Assembly (NCBI GenBank): GCA_938029215.1
Contig: CALHFG010000105.1
Location: forward strand, 1-35,170
DNA: 35,170 nucleotides
Reading direction: 5' to 3'
DNA from: an uncultured Acidimicrobiales bacterium
GTDB lineage: Bacteria > Actinomycetota > Acidimicrobiia > Acidimicrobiales > SZUA-35
Below the pieces are notes generated by a model that saw only the letters and a program-made list of their open reading frames with translations, did no database searches and was not told the origin of the DNA. This document shows positions 1 through 8,400 of this stretch, piece after piece (the first letter of the stretch is position 1; each line of letters begins with the position of its first letter). Made by a program: the position numbers and the translations under genes.

Positions 1-1
1 C

Positions 2-2440
2 ACGGCGTTGCTGTGTCTGCTGGCCGTCTTTGTGTTCGGTTTCTCCGGACAACCCGCGGCCGCCGAGATCGATGATCAGCCGCTGAACAACTTCTGGGGT
101 GTCGACGGCATCGCCAGCGCTCAGACCAACAACTTCAACGCCCAGGTGTGGGCCATCGAGCAAATTGGCAACGTCATGTACGTGGGTGGCAAGTTCACCG
201 ACGTTCGCGGCGGCGCTACCCGCTATCCCCGCCCCTACATCGCGGCCTTCGAGGCCAGCACCGGCAAGTGGCTCGATTGGTGGACGCCAGACTTCAACGG
301 TCCGGTCTATGCCCTTCGTGCCTCAGCTGACGGCAGCACACTATTCGTGGGCGGCGAGTTCACCACGGTCAACGGGGCCAACGTGCCCGCCTTTGCGGCG
401 ATCGACCCGATCACCGGTGACAACGTCACCAGCTGGACGACCCGAGTGAACGGTGGTGGTCCCGCCGTCGTCCGCGAGATCAAACTGGGCGACGACGGCC
501 AGCTCTATGTGGTCGGAGGCTTCAACAATGCCTCGCAGAACGGCCAGGTAATCAGTCAGTCCAACGCGGTGCGCATCAACCCCTCCACCGGCGCCATCGA
601 CACCGGCTGGAGGCCCGACATCAACGGTGGCGGTGTCTGGGACGTGGCCTTTGGTAGCAACCGGGTCTATCTCGGCGGGTTCTTCACCAACCTCAACAAC
701 AAGTCCGGAACGTTCCGCTTCGGTCCGGTCCGCCAGTCTGACGGTGGACAGGTGAGTGGGGTGAACGGCTACACGCCCAACGAAGATGTGAACGGCACCC
801 GCGGTCGGGTCTATGCCCTCGCCGCCGTAAATGGCTCCGTGTTCGTGGCCGGAGAAGAACACGCCGTCCAAGTTCTCAACGAATCCGACCTCAGCCGTCG
901 TTACGTGCACTTCACCGGTCAGCCCGCCAACCAAGGGTGGGCGCTCTCCGGCGGAGGCGACTACCAAGACCTCGAGGTCGTGGGCAACCGCGTGTACGCC
1001 AGCTGCCACTGCTGGAATCAACATCTCGACGCCGACAACGGAAACTTGTACCCCACCACCGCCCCCGGACCCGGAACATGGACCCCGGTGCGTTCGGTCA
1101 TTGCCTACAACGCAAACACCGGCAAGAAGATCGACAGCTTCGCTCCCATCCTCAACGGATCCTCGGGAGTGTGGGCCATCAAGGGCCACAGCACCGACGG
1201 GTGCCTCTGGGTTGGCGGTCAGCTGACCCAATCGGGCGGACGCCCCGCCTACAACCTGGCCCGTCTCTGTGACTCGGCCGGTCCCGGACCTGCAGCTGGG
1301 CCTCCTGTGCAGCCCCCCGCAGATCCGCCGCCACCTGCTCCAACCGCCTGCACGGCGTTGCTAGAGGGGTCGAATATCAGGCTCTCCTGGGGCCCCTCAG
1401 ACGGTGCTGACCGCTATGTGGTCCGCCGCTCCCGCAACGGTGGGTCCCTCTCGTGGCTGGCCCGGGTAGACGCTCCCGGCGTGTCCCGGCTAGACACCAG
1501 CACCGTGGTCGGATCCAGCTATGCCTACACGGTCGAAGCAATCAACTCCGATGGAACATCCGCCCGCACCGACTGTGGTCCGGCCATCACGATTCCGTCC
1601 CAAGGCATCTCCGCTCCCGCCTCCTGCACCGCAACGGTCGGGGCGACCGAGTACACGATTACCTTCGCCGGGGTAGCCAACGCCAACCGGTACGTCATTC
1701 GTCGCTCGCGCGATGGGGGAGCGCCATCCTGGCTCGGTCGAGTCACCGCCCCCGGAACCAGCTTCACCAGGGACCTGCCTCCTCTGGGCTCGGTCTACAC
1801 CTACACGATCGAAGCCATCTCGGGAAGCGGCGAGGTTTCCTTGCCCACATCGTGCGGCACCATAGATCGCACCAGCGTCCTCGGCGGCGCCATTGCGCCC
1901 ACCAGCTGTGTAGCGACCCAAACCTCCGCCACCCGTTACGACCTCAGCTGGACCCCTGCTGCCAATGACAACGCCGTGCGATACGTCGTACGACGCAGCC
2001 GTGACGGTGGCGCCTATGGATGGGCCGGAAGCATCACCGCCCCCGGAACCAGCTTCACCAACACCGCTCCCGCAGGTTCGTCCTACGCCTACACCGTTGA
2101 GGCCCGTGGCGCCGACGGATCGGTTGCGGTCACCAACTGTGTCACCGAGCCACTGCCCGACGACTCGGCCATTGCCCCGGTCTCATGTTCCGCCACTGCA
2201 GTCAACGGCGGCACTGCCGTGCAGCTCAACTGGGTGCGGGCCGCTAACGACAACGCCGAGTTCTTCATCGTTCGCCGCAGCCGCAACGGAAACGACTTCT
2301 CCTGGGCGGGTCGAATCGACGCTCCTGGGACAAGTTTCACCAACAACGCCCCGGCCGGTAGCTACACCTACACCGTCGAATCCCGAGGTGCCGACGGTTC
2401 CGTCGCCTCGGTGACCTGCGAACCCAGCATTCAGCTGTAA
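2..2440 (+). CDS. Secreted beta-propeller protein with four C-terminal FnIII-like repeats (5' end probably outside window)
   Basis: The reading frame is open to the left edge. A TTG at position 8 could start it, but the visible N-terminus is already the hydrophobic core of a signal peptide ending near QPAAA, so the basic n-region and true start probably lie upstream. Residues about 55-425 (numbered from position 8) carry repeats such as VGGKFTDV, VGGEFTTVNG and LGGFFTNLNN, typical of delta-60/DUF5122 propeller blades. A proline-rich hinge follows. Then come four roughly 90-residue repeats, starting near residues 446, 536, 629 and 722. Each has RYVVRRSRNGG-like and YAYTVEA-like strands and cysteines near both ends, like fibronectin type III modules. 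It is probably an exported surface or secreted protein; ligand and role are unknown. No sorting signal or C-terminal membrane anchor is visible. Confidence 0.8.
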   Translation, partial: TALLCLLAVFVFGFSGQPAAAEIDDQPLNNFWGVDGIASAQTNNFNAQVWAIEQIGNVMYVGGKFTDVRGGATRYPRPYIAAFEASTGKWLDWWTPDFNGPVYALRASADGSTLFVGGEFTTVNGANVPAFAAIDPITGDNVTSWTTRVNGGGPAVVREIKLGDDGQLYVVGGFNNASQNGQVISQSNAVRINPSTGAIDTGWRPDINGGGVWDVAFGSNRVYLGGFFTNLNNKSGTFRFGPVRQSDGGQVSGVNGYTPNEDVNGTRGRVYALAAVNGSVFVAGEEHAVQVLNESDLSRRYVHFTGQPANQGWALSGGGDYQDLEVVGNRVYASCHCWNQHLDADNGNLYPTTAPGPGTWTPVRSVIAYNANTGKKIDSFAPILNGSSGVWAIKGHSTDGCLWVGGQLTQSGGRPAYNLARLCDSAGPGPAAGPPVQPPADPPPPAPTACTALLEGSNIRLSWGPSDGADRYVVRRSRNGGSLSWLARVDAPGVSRLDTSTVVGSSYAYTVEAINSDGTSARTDCGPAITIPSQGISAPASCTATVGATEYTITFAGVANANRYVIRRSRDGGAPSWLGRVTAPGTSFTRDLPPLGSVYTYTIEAISGSGEVSLPTSCGTIDRTSVLGGAIAPTSCVATQTSATRYDLSWTPAANDNAVRYVVRRSRDGGAYGWAGSITAPGTSFTNTAPAGSSYAYTVEARGADGSVAVTNCVTEPLPDDSAIAPVSCSATAVNGGTAVQLNWVRAANDNAEFFIVRRSRNGNDFSWAGRIDAPGTSFTNNAPAGSYTYTVESRGADGSVASVTCEPSIQL

Positions 2441-2456
2441 TTCTCAACAGCACGCC

Positions 2457-2558
2457 TGGTGACGGGTCTGTTCGTTGCACCTCGTTCCTCGGTGCAACAG
2501 TTCAGACACCGTCACCGATCGTGCTGTTGCGTCACTTGGTGACGGGTCTATTCGTTGC
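2457..2558. repeat. Palindromic intergenic repeat, copy A
   Basis: A left arm at 2457-2478 (core GGTGACGGGTCTGTTCGTTG) is followed by a nearly complementary right arm at 2492-2517 (contains CAGACACCGTCACC). The left arm occurs again in direct orientation at 2537-2558 with one mismatch. The unit can fold into a long hairpin with an 11-nt loop. It begins 17 bp after the preceding stop codon. Related copies occur at 12977-13081 and 17137-17161. No T-run follows, so it is not a classical intrinsic terminator; a REP-like element is the likeliest reading. Confidence 0.75.
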
Positions 2559-2573
2559 CGACCCTGCGGTCAG

Positions 2574-2579
2574 TAAGCT
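2574..2579 (+). promoter_or_regulatory. Candidate -10 box of ppk1 (leaderless)
   Basis: TAAGCT lies 6 nt before the ppk1 ATG. Transcription from it would begin at or next to the start codon. No convincing Shine-Dalgarno sequence or -35 box is visible. Confidence 0.5.
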
Positions 2580-2585
2580 GGGGAC

Positions 2586-4703
2586 ATGACGGCGTTGGGC
2601 GAGACCCAGGACATATCGACGCTTCCTCAGCGGTTCACCAACCGCGAGGTCAGCTGGCTGTCGTTTAACGATCGCGTCTTGGCGCAAGCCGAGGATCCTC
2701 GACTGCCGCTCATCGAACGGCTCAAGTTCTGCGCGATCTATGCGAACAACTTGGATGAGTTCTACATGGTCCGGGTGGCCGGCCTAAAGGACCAGGTCGC
2801 CGCAGGCATCGTGCGCACCCCACCCGATGGGCTCACCCCCACCATGCAGCTCGAAGAGATCCGATCGATCGTGAGCGGGCACTTCGAACGGCTCGGTCGG
2901 GTATTCCAGGATGTCATTCGACCCGCTCTCGCAGCTGAAGGCGTGTCGATCGTTCACTACGACACCCTGGACGAGACCGATGTTGGGGCCGCAGCCCAGC
3001 TGTTTGCCGATCGGATCTTTGGCGTTCTCACCCCGCTCGCGGTCGACCCTGGTCACCCGTTTCCCTACATCTCCAACCTGTCGCTCAACCTTGCCGTCAT
3101 GGTTCGAGACCCCGGCGATCAAAGCCAGCACTTTGCGCGCATCAAAGTGCCACCATCGCTCCCGCGATTCATCCTGCTGCCATCCGGCAATTATGTGGCC
3201 CTCGAAGAGGTCATCACCGCCAACCTTGATCAGCTCTTCACCGGCATGGAGATCGTTGGTGCCTGGCCGTTCCGGGTCACCCGAAACGCCGACCTCACCC
3301 TCGACGACGAAGAAGCCGACGACCTTTTGGAGGCGGTCGAACTGGAACTACGGCGCCGCCGCTTCGGACGGGCCATCCGCCTTGAGCTCTACAGCGACAT
3401 GCCCGAGGCAGCGATGGACATCCTGCTGCGCGAGCTCGACCTGGAACCCTCCGACGTGTTCGTGGTCAGCGGTTTCATCGACAACACTGGCTTCAATCAG
3501 TTCAACGATCTGGACCGACCAGATCTCATGCAGGCGATCACGCCCGGCGTGCGGCCGCCGCAGCTGGCAAACGTCGAAACGACCGGCGAGTTCTTCCGCC
3601 GCATTCGAGAATCCGACGTTCTAGTCCACCACCCCTACAGCAGCTTCAGCGGCTCGGTCAGTGAGTTTGTTCGCACGGCGGCCCGCGATCGCAAGGTGCT
3701 GGCGATCAAGATGACGCTCTACCGCACCTCGGGCGACTCACCGATCATTGGCGAGTTGATTCGGGCGGCTGAGGCTGGCAAACAGGTGGCTGCGCTCGTT
3801 GAGCTCAAAGCACGGTTCGATGAACGAGCCAACATCCGATGGGCTCGCCGGCTTGAAGAGGCGGGTGTCCATGTGGTTTATGGACTCGTCGGGTTGAAGA
3901 TCCACTGCAAAACCACACTGGTCGTGCGAGATGAAAGCGACGGTCTGCGTCGCTACTGCCACATTGGCACCGGCAACTACAACCCCGGAACGGCCCGGTT
4001 CTATGAGGACCTAGGCCTGTTTACCGCCGATCACGGCATCGGCGACGACGTTACCGCCCTCTTCAACTTCCTCACCGGTTACGGACGCGGTGTCGACTAT
4101 CAGCATCTGCTGGTGGCGCCTACGTCGGTTCGACCCGGCATCGCCGAGCTGATCGATTGGGAGATCGCACAGGGGGAGAAGGGCCGCATCCGGATGAAGA
4201 TGAACAGCTTGGTTGATGCCAAGTTGATCGATCGCCTGTATGCAGCCAGCCAGGCCGGAGTGCAAATCGATCTGGTTATCCGAGGCATCTGCTGTCTGCG
4301 TCCCGGCGTGGCCGGATTGTCCGACAACATCCGGGTGACCTCGATCGTTGGGCGATATCTCGAACATTCGCGGATCTTCTGGTTCGGTAACGGAAACGGC
4401 ACCGGACAGCCGCGGCTGCTTATTGGCTCGGCCGACCTGATGCCCCGAAACCTCGATCGACGGGTGGAAGCCCTGGTCGACATCACCTCACCCACAGTGC
4501 GAGCGCGCATCGAGCACATCCTCGAAGCCAACCTGGCCGACGAGCACCTGACCTGGATATTGCACCCCGATGGCGTGTACACGCGCCGGGTTCCAACCTC
4601 GGCGGTAGGGACACGAAATCTCCACGAGCAACTGGAAGCCGAAGCGGCCGACAGTGTTGCGGTCGAGGCCCACGGTCTCCGAGCTGCTCTGGCATTGGAC
4701 TAG
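2586..4703 (+). CDS. ppk1: Polyphosphate kinase PPK1
   Basis: This enzyme reversibly transfers the gamma-phosphate of ATP onto inorganic polyphosphate, storing phosphate and energy. The 705-residue length is normal for PPK1. The N-terminal domain opens with the family signature around FTNREVSWLSFNDRVLAQ. The two conserved histidines of the phospholipase-D-like catalytic domains are visible: H440 in GLKIHCKTTLVV (the position autophosphorylated in E. coli PPK) and H594 in RYLEHSRIF. The GTGNYNPGTARFYEDLG segment is also canonical. The ATG at 2586 fits the family N-terminus. The Nudix gene follows after 5 bp and the pst operon lies just beyond, placing the gene in a phosphate-metabolism block. 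No clear PHO box is visible before it. Confidence 0.97.
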   Translation: MTALGETQDISTLPQRFTNREVSWLSFNDRVLAQAEDPRLPLIERLKFCAIYANNLDEFYMVRVAGLKDQVAAGIVRTPPDGLTPTMQLEEIRSIVSGHFERLGRVFQDVIRPALAAEGVSIVHYDTLDETDVGAAAQLFADRIFGVLTPLAVDPGHPFPYISNLSLNLAVMVRDPGDQSQHFARIKVPPSLPRFILLPSGNYVALEEVITANLDQLFTGMEIVGAWPFRVTRNADLTLDDEEADDLLEAVELELRRRRFGRAIRLELYSDMPEAAMDILLRELDLEPSDVFVVSGFIDNTGFNQFNDLDRPDLMQAITPGVRPPQLANVETTGEFFRRIRESDVLVHHPYSSFSGSVSEFVRTAARDRKVLAIKMTLYRTSGDSPIIGELIRAAEAGKQVAALVELKARFDERANIRWARRLEEAGVHVVYGLVGLKIHCKTTLVVRDESDGLRRYCHIGTGNYNPGTARFYEDLGLFTADHGIGDDVTALFNFLTGYGRGVDYQHLLVAPTSVRPGIAELIDWEIAQGEKGRIRMKMNSLVDAKLIDRLYAASQAGVQIDLVIRGICCLRPGVAGLSDNIRVTSIVGRYLEHSRIFWFGNGNGTGQPRLLIGSADLMPRNLDRRVEALVDITSPTVRARIEHILEANLADEHLTWILHPDGVYTRRVPTSAVGTRNLHEQLEAEAADSVAVEAHGLRAALALD

Positions 4704-4708
4704 CCGGC

Positions 4709-5107
4709 GTGGCAAAGGAACAAGTGCGAGCCGCAGGTTGTGTGGTGTGGCGCCGGGCGGGCAACGGCGTCGAGCTCGCGATAACCCATCGAGAGCGATA
4801 CGACGACTGGTCCCATCCCAAGGGAAAGCGGGATCCGGGTGAAGACGATCTGATCTGCGCGGTACGTGAAGTCTTGGAGGAGACCGGCTTTCGGGGAACC
4901 CTTCACGGCGAGCTGCCAGCGGCCCACTACCACGACCACAAGGGTCGTCCGAAGACGGTCCGCTACTGGTCGATGGAGTACTCGGCGGGTTCGTTCGAGC
5001 CCAACGAAGAGGTCGATGAGGTCCGCTGGCTCCAGCCCGAAGCCGCGGCGGCATTGCTCAGCTACGACCACGACCGCGCGCTAACAACACACTTTCAGGC
5101 GGGATAG
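4709..5107 (+). CDS. Nudix hydrolase (MutT1-like N-terminal domain only)
   Basis: This is a 132-residue single-domain Nudix hydrolase. The Nudix box spans residues 39-61 and matches GX5EX7REUXEEXGU fully, with GKRDPGE followed by REVLEETGF, so metal-dependent cleavage of a nucleoside-diphosphate-linked substrate is expected. It starts at GTG, 5 bp after the ppk1 stop, and is almost certainly co-transcribed. Mycobacteria also have ppk1 followed by mutT1, but MutT1 there carries a C-terminal histidine-phosphatase domain that is absent here: the gene stops after the Nudix fold. Possible substrates are oxidised nucleotides, diadenosine polyphosphates or other phosphate-rich nucleotides; the sequence does not decide. 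Confidence 0.92.
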   Translation: MAKEQVRAAGCVVWRRAGNGVELAITHRERYDDWSHPKGKRDPGEDDLICAVREVLEETGFRGTLHGELPAAHYHDHKGRPKTVRYWSMEYSAGSFEPNEEVDEVRWLQPEAAAALLSYDHDRALTTHFQAG

Positions 5108-5132
5108 AAACCCCCTGGGATCGCGAAACGAC

Positions 5133-5138
5133 TAGGTT
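5133..5138 (+). promoter_or_regulatory. Candidate -10 box of the divergent pstS-like gene (leaderless)
   Basis: TAGGTT lies 7 nt before the GTG start at 5146, with no Shine-Dalgarno sequence between them. The gene can therefore be transcribed independently of ppk1. Confidence 0.45.
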
Positions 5139-5145
5139 CGTTTGC

Positions 5146-6222
5146 GTGATCGTCAACCACCGTCTGCCCGGATTCGGCGGAGTATTGGCCGTTATGGCGC
5201 TTCTGGTCGCTGCATGTTCGGGTGGCGCCGCAGTTGACCCTGGCGCGGTCCTATCGGTCGACGAAGCCACCGACCCTACGGTTTTGGGCACAACCACCGA
5301 AACGGTAGAACCCACGACCACTGAGGTCCCGCCAAACCTCAGCGGCTCGCTGGAGGTGCAGGGCTCAAGCACGGTCAACGGAATCACCGACGCAGTTGTC
5401 GCCGGTTTCGCCGAACGTCAACCCAACGTCAGCGTTTCGGTGGCAGCCGAAGGTTCGAGCGCAGGCTTCGACGCTCTATGCAAAGACAGCAGCGTTTCGG
5501 TCATCGGATCCTCCCGTGCGATCAGCGGTACCGAGGGGGCAACGTGCCTTTCCAATGGCGTTCTGCCTATCGAAATGCGGCTGGCCCGCGACGGAATCGC
5601 TGTAATCGTGAACAACGCATCGTCGTTGCAGTGCCTTAGTTACCAGGACCTGTATGCGCTAATGGGTCCGGAGTCAACCGGACTCACCAGTCTCGAATCC
5701 GTCGGCGCTCTCGCCAGCGAACTGGGCTCGTCGACCGAGTGGGGGAGTGGCGAGGTGCACGTGGTAGTGCCCGGCCCAGCGCACGGAACTCACCAGCTGT
5801 TCGCCGACTTTGCCCTGGCCCCAATCGCAGCCCAACGAGGCGTTGGGACGTTCATGCGAGTCGATAGCCGAAACCTTGACAGTGACGCCCAACTGGTTGA
5901 AGCAATTGCGTCTGACCCGTTCGCGATCGGGTTCGTTGGGTCATCCTTCGCAGCCGAAAGCGCCGGTCTCGTGAAATCGCTCGGCGTTTCTGATGGCAGT
6001 GGCTGTGTGTTGCCCAACGACGCTGCAGTAGTACAAGGCCTCTACCCGATGTCTCGCGATCTGTACCTGTATGCCGATGGAGCTACCGACGATCCGATCG
6101 TCGACGACTTCGTGACCTATTACGTGGACATCGTGCTGGCCGATGCCGTGGCCCAGGCCGAGTACGTGGCACTTTCTCCGGCCGAGCAAGCGGAGACTGC
6201 CGCACGCTGGCGTAATCGCTAA
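5146..6222 (+). CDS. Divergent PstS-like substrate-binding lipoprotein
   Basis: This 358-residue protein has a lipoprotein signal peptide (LLVAAC, lipid-anchored C24) and a Thr/Pro-rich linker to about residue 65. A PstS-type periplasmic-binding fold follows, with GSSTV near the start of the domain. It stands directly upstream of canonical pstS, which it resembles throughout. Two anion-contact regions differ: the aspartate of ISDASR in the next gene is glycine here (VIGSSR), and the SGT motif is AHGT. In characterised PstS the aspartate accepts a hydrogen bond from protonated phosphate, so phosphate binding may be weakened or altered. It could be a low-affinity binder, a sensor, or a binder of another oxyanion. 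A start-proximal -10 box suggests expression separate from the PHO-box-driven operon. Confidence 0.85.
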   Translation: MIVNHRLPGFGGVLAVMALLVAACSGGAAVDPGAVLSVDEATDPTVLGTTTETVEPTTTEVPPNLSGSLEVQGSSTVNGITDAVVAGFAERQPNVSVSVAAEGSSAGFDALCKDSSVSVIGSSRAISGTEGATCLSNGVLPIEMRLARDGIAVIVNNASSLQCLSYQDLYALMGPESTGLTSLESVGALASELGSSTEWGSGEVHVVVPGPAHGTHQLFADFALAPIAAQRGVGTFMRVDSRNLDSDAQLVEAIASDPFAIGFVGSSFAAESAGLVKSLGVSDGSGCVLPNDAAVVQGLYPMSRDLYLYADGATDDPIVDDFVTYYVDIVLADAVAQAEYVALSPAEQAETAARWRNR

Positions 6223-6268
6223 ACACCCCTAGGAAACCCGCAGGTCAGTGGCAGGTGTCACGCGCAGT

Positions 6269-6286
6269 GTTCACCTGTCGTTTACC
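6269..6286 (+). promoter_or_regulatory. PHO box upstream of pstS
   Basis: GTTCACC at 6269-6275 and GTTTACC at 6280-6286 are direct repeats with an exact 11-bp period. This matches the actinobacterial PhoP/RegX3-type PHO box (11-bp units with a GTTCACC core). Weaker units continue in register at 6302 (CGTCACC) and 6313 (GTTCTTA). The response regulator at 12252-12953 is the expected binder, activating pstSCAB-phoU under phosphate limitation. Confidence 0.8.
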
Positions 6287-6357
6287 TAAACCGGGGTTTG
6301 GCGTCACCTTGGGTTCTTACCGTCGTAGTTGTGAATACAACTTTGGAGAGGAATCCA

Positions 6358-7353
6358 ATGAATCTACGCAAGCTCTTTTCGATGGTCTTTGCCCTGGCAC
6401 TGGTTGCCGCTGCGTGCGGCGGCGGAGACAGCGATAGCGGCGGGGCCGCCGAGTCGTCCGGTAGCGGCGACATCTTCGTTTCCGGCTCCTCAACCGTTGA
6501 GCCCATCTCGGTTCGAGTAGCGAACGAGTTTGAGAAGCAGAACCCCGGCGTTTCGATTGCGGTCGAGGGCCCCGGCACCGGTGATGGATTCAAGAAGTTC
6601 TGCAGCGGTGAAACCGATATCTCCGACGCATCTCGAACCATCAAGGAAGCTGAAGCCGAGGATTGTGCGGCCAACGGCATCGAGTATCTCGAGCTGAAGG
6701 TCGGAATCGACGGCATCGCCGTGATGAGTGGCCCCGGTAACCCGATCGACTGCCTTAGCTTCGCTGACCTGTACAGCATCACCTCCCCCGAGGCTGAAGG
6801 CTTCGACAACTGGAGCGACGCCAACGAGCTGAACACAGCCGTTGGTGGCGCCGGCGACCTCCCCGACGCCTCGCTTACCATCACCGCTCCTGGCGAAGAG
6901 TCTGGAACCTACGCCAGCTTCATTGAAATCGTGCTCGAGGATCGCCTCGAAGAGCGTGAGCAGGAAATCGCTGCTCGGTTCGATTACCAGAGCTCGGCCA
7001 GCGACAACGTGATCATCAACAACGTGAGCAGCGACGACACCAGCCTCGGCTGGGTGGGCTTCGCCTTCGCTGACGAGGCCGGCGACGACGTCAAGGTCTT
7101 CTCAATCTCTGAAGAAGAGGGTGGCGAGTGCATCGAACCGACCCCCGAGACCATCGCCGACAACTCCTACCCGATCAGCCGTGACCTGTTCATCTACGTG
7201 AACACCCAGAAGGCGGCCGAGAAGCCCAACCTCGTCAAGTTCATGGATCTCTACATGGACTACGGCCTCACCACCGCTGTCGTCGATGCCAAGTACGTCC
7301 CTCTCGACGACAGCGCCCTTGCCGAGACCGCAGACGCCTGGGCCAACCGGTAA
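6358..7353 (+). CDS. pstS: Phosphate ABC transporter substrate-binding lipoprotein PstS
   Basis: This is the high-affinity phosphate-binding lipoprotein of the Pst importer, anchored outside the membrane. The ATG at 6358 is chosen over an upstream TTG because GGAGAGGA lies 5 nt before it and because it gives a clean lipoprotein signal peptide (VAAAC, C20). Phosphate-site signatures are intact: GSSTVEP, TDISDASR with its aspartate, and APGEESGTY. The 331-residue length is usual. It follows the divergent pstS-like gene by 135 bp holding the PHO box. A stable hairpin follows its stop before pstC, which would help keep binding protein in excess over the permease. Confidence 0.95.
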   Translation: MNLRKLFSMVFALALVAAACGGGDSDSGGAAESSGSGDIFVSGSSTVEPISVRVANEFEKQNPGVSIAVEGPGTGDGFKKFCSGETDISDASRTIKEAEAEDCAANGIEYLELKVGIDGIAVMSGPGNPIDCLSFADLYSITSPEAEGFDNWSDANELNTAVGGAGDLPDASLTITAPGEESGTYASFIEIVLEDRLEEREQEIAARFDYQSSASDNVIINNVSSDDTSLGWVGFAFADEAGDDVKVFSISEEEGGECIEPTPETIADNSYPISRDLFIYVNTQKAAEKPNLVKFMDLYMDYGLTTAVVDAKYVPLDDSALAETADAWANR

Positions 7354-7365
7354 TCCCCCGCCGCT

Positions 7366-7400
7366 ATTCGCCTCTCCGCTCGACTGAGCGGAGGGCGAAT
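7366..7400 (+). terminator. Hairpin between pstS and pstC (attenuator or mRNA stabiliser)
   Basis: The arm ATTCGCCTCTCCGCTC (7366-7381) and GAGCGGAGGGCGAAT (7386-7400) pair over 15 bp with one bulged T and a GACT loop. No U-run follows, so complete termination is unlikely. Partial termination or protection of the upstream pstS mRNA from 3' decay is the likelier role. Confidence 0.7.
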
Positions 7401-7469
7401 GTCGGTGTGGTTGCGCGGCGGGCTCAAGCTTGACGCATACGCTCTCAACTGTGAAAGGGACGACAAGCT

Positions 7470-8399
7470 ATGGCAGTGACTAACTGGGAAATCAGTGACC
7501 TGCAAGGTTCAAAGCGTCGCAAGGCCCGAGAGACTCGAGTTCGGCTCGTCGTCTTCATGGCGGCACTGGCGTCGATCGTTATCAGCGTGCTCATCATTGG
7601 GTCCCTGATCTTTGAGGCGTACAACTTCATCACCTCGGTAGACCTTGCCCGTCTTTGGGATCGGGGCTGGTTCCCCCGCAGAGACCGGTTCGATCTACGC
7701 ACCCTGATCGTCGCCACGCTCTGGGTCACCGTAATTGCGATGTTGGTTGCGGCACCGCTGGGAATGGCCGCCGCAATCTTCCTTTCTGAATACGCCTCAC
7801 CTGGGGCCCGCAAGATTCTCAAACCCGTCCTCGAAGTCCTGGCGGGCATCCCCTCGGTGGTGCTTGGCTTCTTCGCTCTGCGGTTCATCAACCCAACCCT
7901 GGTTCGCAGCTGGCTGGAGGACGCCAACTCCTCAGGCAACATGATTGCGGCCGGGATCGGCGTGGGCATCCTCACGATTCCGCTAGTGGCGTCGATCTCT
8001 GAAGACGCGCTGTCGGCTGTGCCCAATGCGCTGCGGGAGGCCTCGGCCGGTATCGGTGCCCGCAAACTTACGACCACGGTCAGCATCGTGCTTCCAGCGG
8101 CGATCTCGGGTCTGGTGGCAGCCTTCATCATCGCTACTTCCCGAGCCATCGGTGAGACCATGGTGGTCTTTATCGCCGGTGGCGCCGCCGACAGCGCACT
8201 GTTCGCGGCCAACCCGGCCGATCAGGGTCTGACCATGACCGCCGCAATGGCGTCGGTCGCAGCAGGAACCGACGAGGTTGCCGGTTCCGGAAACGCCTTC
8301 TCGGCCCTGTTCTTTGTGGGCACGATCCTCTTCTTTGTCACCCTGCTACTCAACGTCATCGCCGACCGAGTGGTCCGTCGATACCGATTGGAGTACTGA
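7470..8399 (+). CDS. pstC: Phosphate ABC transporter permease PstC
   Basis: This is one of the two membrane subunits forming the phosphate channel. The 309-residue protein has a cytoplasmic basic N-terminus and about six membrane segments, beginning near residues 28-50. The ABC-permease EAA loop is visible around EDALSAVPNALREASAGIGA, where the PstB ATPase docks. The family segment VLAGIPSVVLGFFAL is also present. AAAGGGA lies 9 nt before the ATG. It is 116 bp downstream of pstS, across the hairpin, and pstA starts one base after its stop codon, so the two are translated together. Confidence 0.95.
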   Translation: MAVTNWEISDLQGSKRRKARETRVRLVVFMAALASIVISVLIIGSLIFEAYNFITSVDLARLWDRGWFPRRDRFDLRTLIVATLWVTVIAMLVAAPLGMAAAIFLSEYASPGARKILKPVLEVLAGIPSVVLGFFALRFINPTLVRSWLEDANSSGNMIAAGIGVGILTIPLVASISEDALSAVPNALREASAGIGARKLTTTVSIVLPAAISGLVAAFIIATSRAIGETMVVFIAGGAADSALFAANPADQGLTMTAAMASVAAGTDEVAGSGNAFSALFFVGTILFFVTLLLNVIADRVVRRYRLEY

Positions 8400-8400
8400 G

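Noticed and set aside
2457..2558. The palindrome as an intrinsic terminator of the propeller gene
   Set aside because: There is no T-run, and recurrence of the same sequence at other loci favours a repeat element.
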